The translations under genes and the position numbers were made by a program. This document shows, in pieces, positions 6,601-7,719 of a DNA stretch of 7,719 bases; within the stretch, counting starts at the first letter, position 1; each line of letters starts with the position of its first letter. Source of the stretch: an uncultured Collinsella sp. (GTDB taxonomy: Bacteria > Actinomycetota > Coriobacteriia > Coriobacteriales > Coriobacteriaceae); NCBI GenBank assembly GCA_900552395.1, contig URZJ01000077.1, positions 1-7,719 on the forward strand, in the 5' to 3' direction. The notes beneath the pieces are model-generated. The model saw only the letters and a program-made list of their open reading frames with translations. It searched no databases and had not been told where the DNA came from.

Positions 6601-7719
6601 GCGGGGGCGTATGCCGCCGGGCAGGTCGCAACCGTGCGCGCGGTCGCCGCCGAGGATACGGCTTTTGTGGGCTGGTTCCGTAACGGCACATGCGTGAGCT
6701 CCAAGAAAACCTATCGATTTACCGTGTGTGAGGACACGTCGCTCTATGCCGTCTTTGCGTCGGGTTCGTATGTCGTGCATACCGTTGCTTCGCCTGCCGA
6801 GGGCGGAGCCGTGAGCGGTTTTGGTGGCTATGAGGCCGGCGACCGCGCAACGCTTCGTGCGATCGCCAACACCGGGTATTCGTTTGCGGGTTGGACGGAC
6901 GACAAGGGCGAGTCAGTCAGCGAGAACGCCGACTATACCGTTAAGGTCACGGGTGACGCCACCTATACGGCGATCTTTACGCCTAAGTCCTATCAGGTCG
7001 TTTTGAGCGCGAGTGACGATAGCGTTGGCACTCTGAGCGGCGAGGGCTCCTATCAATTCGGTGATACGGTCGAACTCAACGCTACGCCTACGGGAACCAA
7101 ACGTTTTGTCGGCTGGTATGTCCTGGATGCCGAGGGCAACAAGTCGCTGCTGAGCTGCGACGCCCATTGTTGGGTTAAGCTCGACAAGGATATGGTCGAG
7201 GGGCTCGAGGACGATACGTTGGAGCTCCAGGCCGTGTTTGCCGATCCGTACGAGGTGACCGTTACGGGCGAGGTCGTGGTGAAGGACAAGGCATCGAACA
7301 GGGGCTGCCGTGTTACGGGCAGCGGCAGCTTTGCCGTGGGCGATCAGGTGGAACTGACCGCTGTTGCCGGTATGGGCTATCGCTTTGTGGGCTGGAGCAC
7401 CGATAAGGAGGGCACCTCGATTGTCGAGACTGCGACGACCCTCGATGTGACCGTCACGCAAGACATAACGTACTACGCGCAGTTCGAATCCGATGGACAG
7501 GTGACCATTACCGTCACCGGCTCGTCCATCTTCCGCGGTACGGCCCTTCTGGTCGACGGCATTCCTGCCGGCAGCAGGTCATACGACAGGGGCGACATGT
7601 TTATGGCGATCGCGATCCCGTGGAAGAAGTACCACTTCTCGCATTGGGTCGACGATGCGGGTGTCACGGTGAGCTACAGCGCGTTCTATATCGGTACCGC
7701 AAAGGAGAATAGGCAGCTT
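520..7719 (+). CDS. Giant secreted LRR / Ig-like / InlB-type B-repeat surface protein (3' end beyond window)
   Basis: A single frame runs 2,400 codons from ATG 520 to the window edge without a stop, so the protein is longer than 2,400 residues. Order by residue: signal peptide 1-34; acidic Ser/Asp/Thr linker 35-135; duplicated LRR plus Ig-like modules 136-522 and 523-909; three InlB-like B-repeats from 915 to 1177; helical insert 1178-1261; then more B-repeats from 1262 to the edge. BspA-type LRRs and InlB B-repeats are known in exported adhesins and internalin-like proteins of gut and oral bacteria, which supports an extracellular, surface-attached binding role; the ligand is unknown. No enzymatic motif is seen. 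The C-terminus, where an LPxTG signal, membrane anchor or SLH/choline-binding domain would lie, is outside the window, so attachment is unproven. The gene has its own RBS 126 bases after the PLP-enzyme stop. An undersized ORF call is a risk because the frame is open at the window end. Confidence 0.9.
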   Translation, partial: MNRITAALYRFLVVYLSIAMVVTSIPLAPRAAYADDAGAVAVESEAQETDSGSDTDAVDESSPSDESASSTSSDQTSNTQDDSSNAASDAPGTSLAQDLTSAATDSDAAKSSPATSESSSDDSEVNPLVYEDPTVYEYAKLMPNGYVYPCDASGSVTVEIDGNDPYGSSVDGKLVTNLIVDYGADGVPGYICEYSSNLRSVRFENSFISSIGLHAFSGCSNLADISFSGMTIGSIGTEAFAGCGSLTSLNIDDAATIGTMGDAAFAWSGLRSTGLDKVVGLSSIPENAYNACSALTDTGLGGNTSITSIGVNAFKNCSRLATTGLESNTTIKTLREGCFCGTNMSGGLTLPLFSKIEELPSRAFYGSKLETVYLGCDHVVLINSTTFPKQYMTVMVPAKMVSQYESGHPKEVWESCNGSLPVPVGKVLQKIKISRDPDKMAYQQGEKISLEGMSATFQYPHSTMDSDYEALIKEELGEYLTATPCDGDVFDGSMDGEPIQLVYDDGYTRLVAYSKGNLQQAAYEYAKLMPNYYLYPCDANGNLTVEIDENNPRENSVDGRMVTNLIVDYGVDEVDAQLCADSSNLRSVRFENSSISKIGLHAFYNCPNLTNISLSGMTIGTIGKEAFYGCESLASLNISETTTIVSMGYAAFADSGLVSTGLDKVVGLTSIPDRAYEGCKALTDTGLDKNTSITSIGVCAFRFCSNLATTGLESNTTVQTLGHTCFYGTDLSGGLTLPYNSKIEELPEKAFGSTNLETVFFGCNHAVLINTDTFPKYNMTVMVPAKMIPKYANGHPKAVWERCNGCLPVPVGKVLEDVEISCDPNNMTYETGETISLEGMSVELDYPHTVSIWDYEALIQEELGEYLTATPCDGDVFDESMDGQPVKLVYDDGYSHFESQTKGTLQLKKPEPTSFQISYAQTIDKGERKLMDGVELSDVSGATTIDAGDEVTLDAGALGMLNDNITFKGWYDTESGKYISKEAACTFTPDKDLSLEARFKLKDYAVHVNDAQATDSSQDFAHLSVTAQNCYRNAGETVEVSAVTDNALFLGWYLGEGDDAYAASDQLDFTYTVDKADAIVSEDKTDARIEITPRYCAPQASVVLSVDGVDENGQPLGQFLSTGLYGIGSRVTVVAVPMPGYVFDYATDALGNVVFTGDDGPSYTFVLEGDVQYTAHFREETDPDESLAALKAALIAAITAAAVLATMYGLGEIVDPIAADAVIEIGMADNIEDVAAVGTKVLKEIKDIIDDHKKPKPHGDHKIEIITTAQPEVGGVVTGGGIHYEGTVATLEAVANPGYRFVCWKENGVEVSTSPLKTMTITDLTPEVVKMTAVFEKKVEITAAAEADGIQADFSTGCTASPVKQSITRGDQAMVTASEGPDYAFVGWFEDGIEVSPERTYIFKAEVDRHLVARFRKADKTILVNTDPFDSAEVLCDGVPVVDGKVRAKDGDILTFTMRPKVRPDNPEKTYRFVEWRETDAQGITIANKQEVCEYRVNGNARIEAVMDGRDAHTVRAEADPLEGGTVTLKRGETAGMVLEVPEGERVTAEATPSEGYIFDGWYLSNGGSDATSTLVSSERSYTFEPITDCVIQAKFTRACKVDVVVEPAAAMAGKYLVHGEGYCMKGEPATLSIELTAEASKQFTFKGWYDAKTDLLLGTDPSYLEFYPEDVECTVRAVFEENTYTVTAKAKKTFVERGAVEIEGHPGASSVTCGYGDTVMLKAKANDGYRFDHWKDGSGKEYDSAELVVKVTKSDTYTAIFTDSKPEVMVTADSWLGGTVTCNGAVVKPMTDTFKLGETLHLMAKAHPGFLFWGWYVNGHLKSLKHETSLVAKARGKTGHCVITAAFVPIDTVCVPLADPAEGGTVKASRILADRGAEVALKATPNPGYVFTGWYTADGTFESADAEFTCHQERSHVHVARFMAKSYEVDATAVVDSGTGSLVESSVAGWAEGTGTVEAGHAATLTAHALSGYAFEYWADASGAVVSRDSTYHVMPTSDTTLQAVFSAKQYTVDVSCEESMGTVEGAGAYAAGQVATVRAVAAEDTAFVGWFRNGTCVSSKKTYRFTVCEDTSLYAVFASGSYVVHTVASPAEGGAVSGFGGYEAGDRATLRAIANTGYSFAGWTDDKGESVSENADYTVKVTGDATYTAIFTPKSYQVVLSASDDSVGTLSGEGSYQFGDTVELNATPTGTKRFVGWYVLDAEGNKSLLSCDAHCWVKLDKDMVEGLEDDTLELQAVFADPYEVTVTGEVVVKDKASNRGCRVTGSGSFAVGDQVELTAVAGMGYRFVGWSTDKEGTSIVETATTLDVTVTQDITYYAQFESDGQVTITVTGSSIFRGTALLVDGIPAGSRSYDRGDMFMAIAIPWKKYHFSHWVDDAGVTVSYSAFYIGTAKENRQL
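622..924 (+). other. Acidic Ser/Asp/Thr/Ala-rich low-complexity linker
   Basis: Between the signal peptide and the first LRR module, residues 35-127 contain essentially only Ser, Asp, Glu, Thr, Ala, Gly, Pro, Asn, Gln and a few Val/Leu. There is one Lys, no Arg, no aromatic residue and no Cys. This is the composition of a disordered, highly acidic spacer, typical of the mature N-terminus of cell-surface proteins and a possible O-glycosylation region. No fold or function can be assigned. Confidence 0.75.
1108..1680 (+). other. BspA-type leucine-rich repeats (LRR_5), copy 1
   Basis: About seven or eight LRRs of roughly 23-25 residues follow the pattern L-x-x-I/V-x-F/L ... I-x-x-I-G-x-x-A-F-x-G/N-C-x-x-L, for example IGLHAFSGCSNL (1150-1185) and IGTEAFAGCGSL (1225-1257). 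The conserved AF.xC..L ending is characteristic of BspA-like LRR_5 repeats rather than the internalin A/B type. The array closes with MTVMVPAKM...W (1693-1758), matching the Val-Pro capping strand and Trp commonly found after such arrays. Such solenoids bind proteins or glycans; the ligand is unknown. Confidence 0.85.
1810..2073 (+). other. Bacterial Ig-like domain, copy 1
   Basis: After the LRR cap, IKISRDPDKMAYQQGEKISL and the following EGMSATFQY (1810-1896) have the strand A/B signature of group-3 bacterial Ig-like domains (I-x-x-x-x-x-P-x-K-x-x-Y-x-x-G-E-x-x-x-L-x-G-M). The segment closes with VYDDGY and a final strand near 2062-2073. It is likely a rigid spacer packed after the LRR. An acidic insert with one Cys (1972) lies between the signature and the last strands, so the assignment is by motif only. 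Confidence 0.6.
2269..2841 (+). other. BspA-type leucine-rich repeats (LRR_5), copy 2
   Basis: The second LRR solenoid is in exact register with the first. Clear units include IGLHAFYNCPNL (2311-2346) and IGKEAFYGCESL (2386-2418), and the array is followed by the same VPAKM cap and Trp (2866-2919). Differences from copy 1 cluster at variable positions between the scaffold residues, as expected if the two faces recognise different ligands, though drift would look the same. Confidence 0.85.
2971..3234 (+). other. Bacterial Ig-like domain, copy 2
   Basis: This is the same Ig-like pattern as copy 1, at +1,161 nt: VEISCDPNNMTYETGETISL and EGMSVEL, then LVYDDGY and TKGTLQL. It differs from copy 1 by a Cys (2983) in place of an Arg in the first strand. 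It joins directly to the B-repeat stalk through a short KKPEP linker (3241-3255). Confidence 0.6.
3262..4050 (+). repeat. InlB-like B-repeats 1-3
   Basis: Three divergent B-repeat modules of about 80-90 residues lie at about 3262-3516, 3529-3804 and 3817-4050. Modules 1 and 2 show the family core: G-x-x-V-x-L/V near the middle, F-x-G-W-Y, and a closing aromatic strand such as L-E-A-R-F. Module 3 has GYVFDYA instead of GYxFxGW, so it lacks the hallmark Trp, but keeps the GxxVTVxAxPxxGY lead-in and the closing YTAHF. They resemble the divergent InlB B-repeat family, small beta-rich units that form stalks on the outer surface. Confidence 0.75.
4051..4302 (+). other. Helical insert with a 20-residue uncharged hydrophobic run inside the B-repeat stalk
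   Basis: Residues 1178-1261 break the beta-repeat pattern. An acidic start (REETDPDE) leads to a run with no charged residue from 4093 to 4152 (AALIAAITAAAVLATMYGLG). Then comes an amphipathic, Ile/Val/Asp/Lys-rich stretch (IEDVAAVGTKVLKEIKDI) ending in a Lys/His/Pro hinge (4276-4302). It has no B-repeat hallmark. It could be a buried helical hairpin, an oligomerisation helix or a membrane segment; the sequence does not decide. A transmembrane role sits poorly with B-repeats on both sides. Confidence 0.6.
4303..7719 (+). repeat. InlB-like B-repeats 4-17 (last one cut by the window edge)
   Basis: By eye the modules fall at about 4303-4524, 4528-4764, 4777-5040, 5053-5307, 5317-5559, 5566-5805, 5821-6063, 6073-6288, 6298-6540, 6547-6756, 6766-6978, 6985-7239, 7246-7485 and 7498 to the edge. 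Each is roughly 70-90 residues. The shared pattern is a Y-x-V start, often G-G-x-V, then G-x-x-x-x-L-x-A, G-Y-x-F-x-G/x-W, a polar turn, an aromatic strand and A-x-F. Examples are GYRFVGW (7375-7395) and GYVFTGW (6184-6204). The modules are clearly homologous but not near-identical, so this is an old array rather than a recent expansion. The likely role is a long extracellular stalk. The stop codon and any cell-wall anchor lie beyond 7719. Confidence 0.85.

Noticed and set aside
5908..6780. 290-codon minus-strand open frame
   Set aside because: Same reason: antisense to an uninterrupted, motif-bearing sense frame, with no recognisable protein features.

Overview
The window is a GC-rich, gene-dense stretch of a bacterial chromosome. 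All supported coding sequence is on the + strand. Codon use favours G/C third positions without being extreme. A long secreted protein combining BspA-type leucine-rich repeats with many InlB-like B-repeats points to a gut or oral Actinomycetota such as the Coriobacteriia (Collinsella/Olsenella-like). That assignment is inference from style and domain content; no marker gene is present.

Layout: (1) Positions 1-393 are the 3' end of a class-V aminotransferase / cysteine-desulfurase-like PLP enzyme, with the active-site Cys loop and a substrate-binding Arg visible. (2) Positions 394-519 are a 126-base intergenic leader. It holds an 11-bp perfect inverted repeat (431-441 with 505-515) whose right arm contains the Shine-Dalgarno of the next gene, so it could gate translation. 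A 26-codon upstream ORF overlaps the downstream start. (3) From 520 to the window edge runs one uninterrupted reading frame of 2,400 codons with no stop. It encodes a giant surface or secreted protein whose C-terminus, including any cell-wall anchor, is not seen.

The giant protein reads in order: a Sec signal peptide; a roughly 100-residue acidic Ser/Asp/Thr-rich linker; a 387-residue module (N-terminal cap, BspA-type LRRs, capping segment, Ig-like domain) present twice in tandem with an exact 1,161-nt period and no net indel; three InlB-like B-repeats; an unusual helical insert with a 20-residue uncharged hydrophobic run; then at least 13 more B-repeats plus one cut by the window edge. The LRR, Ig-like, B-repeat order resembles listerial internalins, with the recognition unit doubled and the stalk greatly lengthened.

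The most natural reading is an adhesin or host/glycan/protein-binding surface protein: the LRR modules bind, and the B-repeats form a long stalk holding them off the cell. The PLP enzyme is probably an unrelated housekeeping neighbour. No RNA gene, mobile element, CRISPR array or clear terminator was seen.
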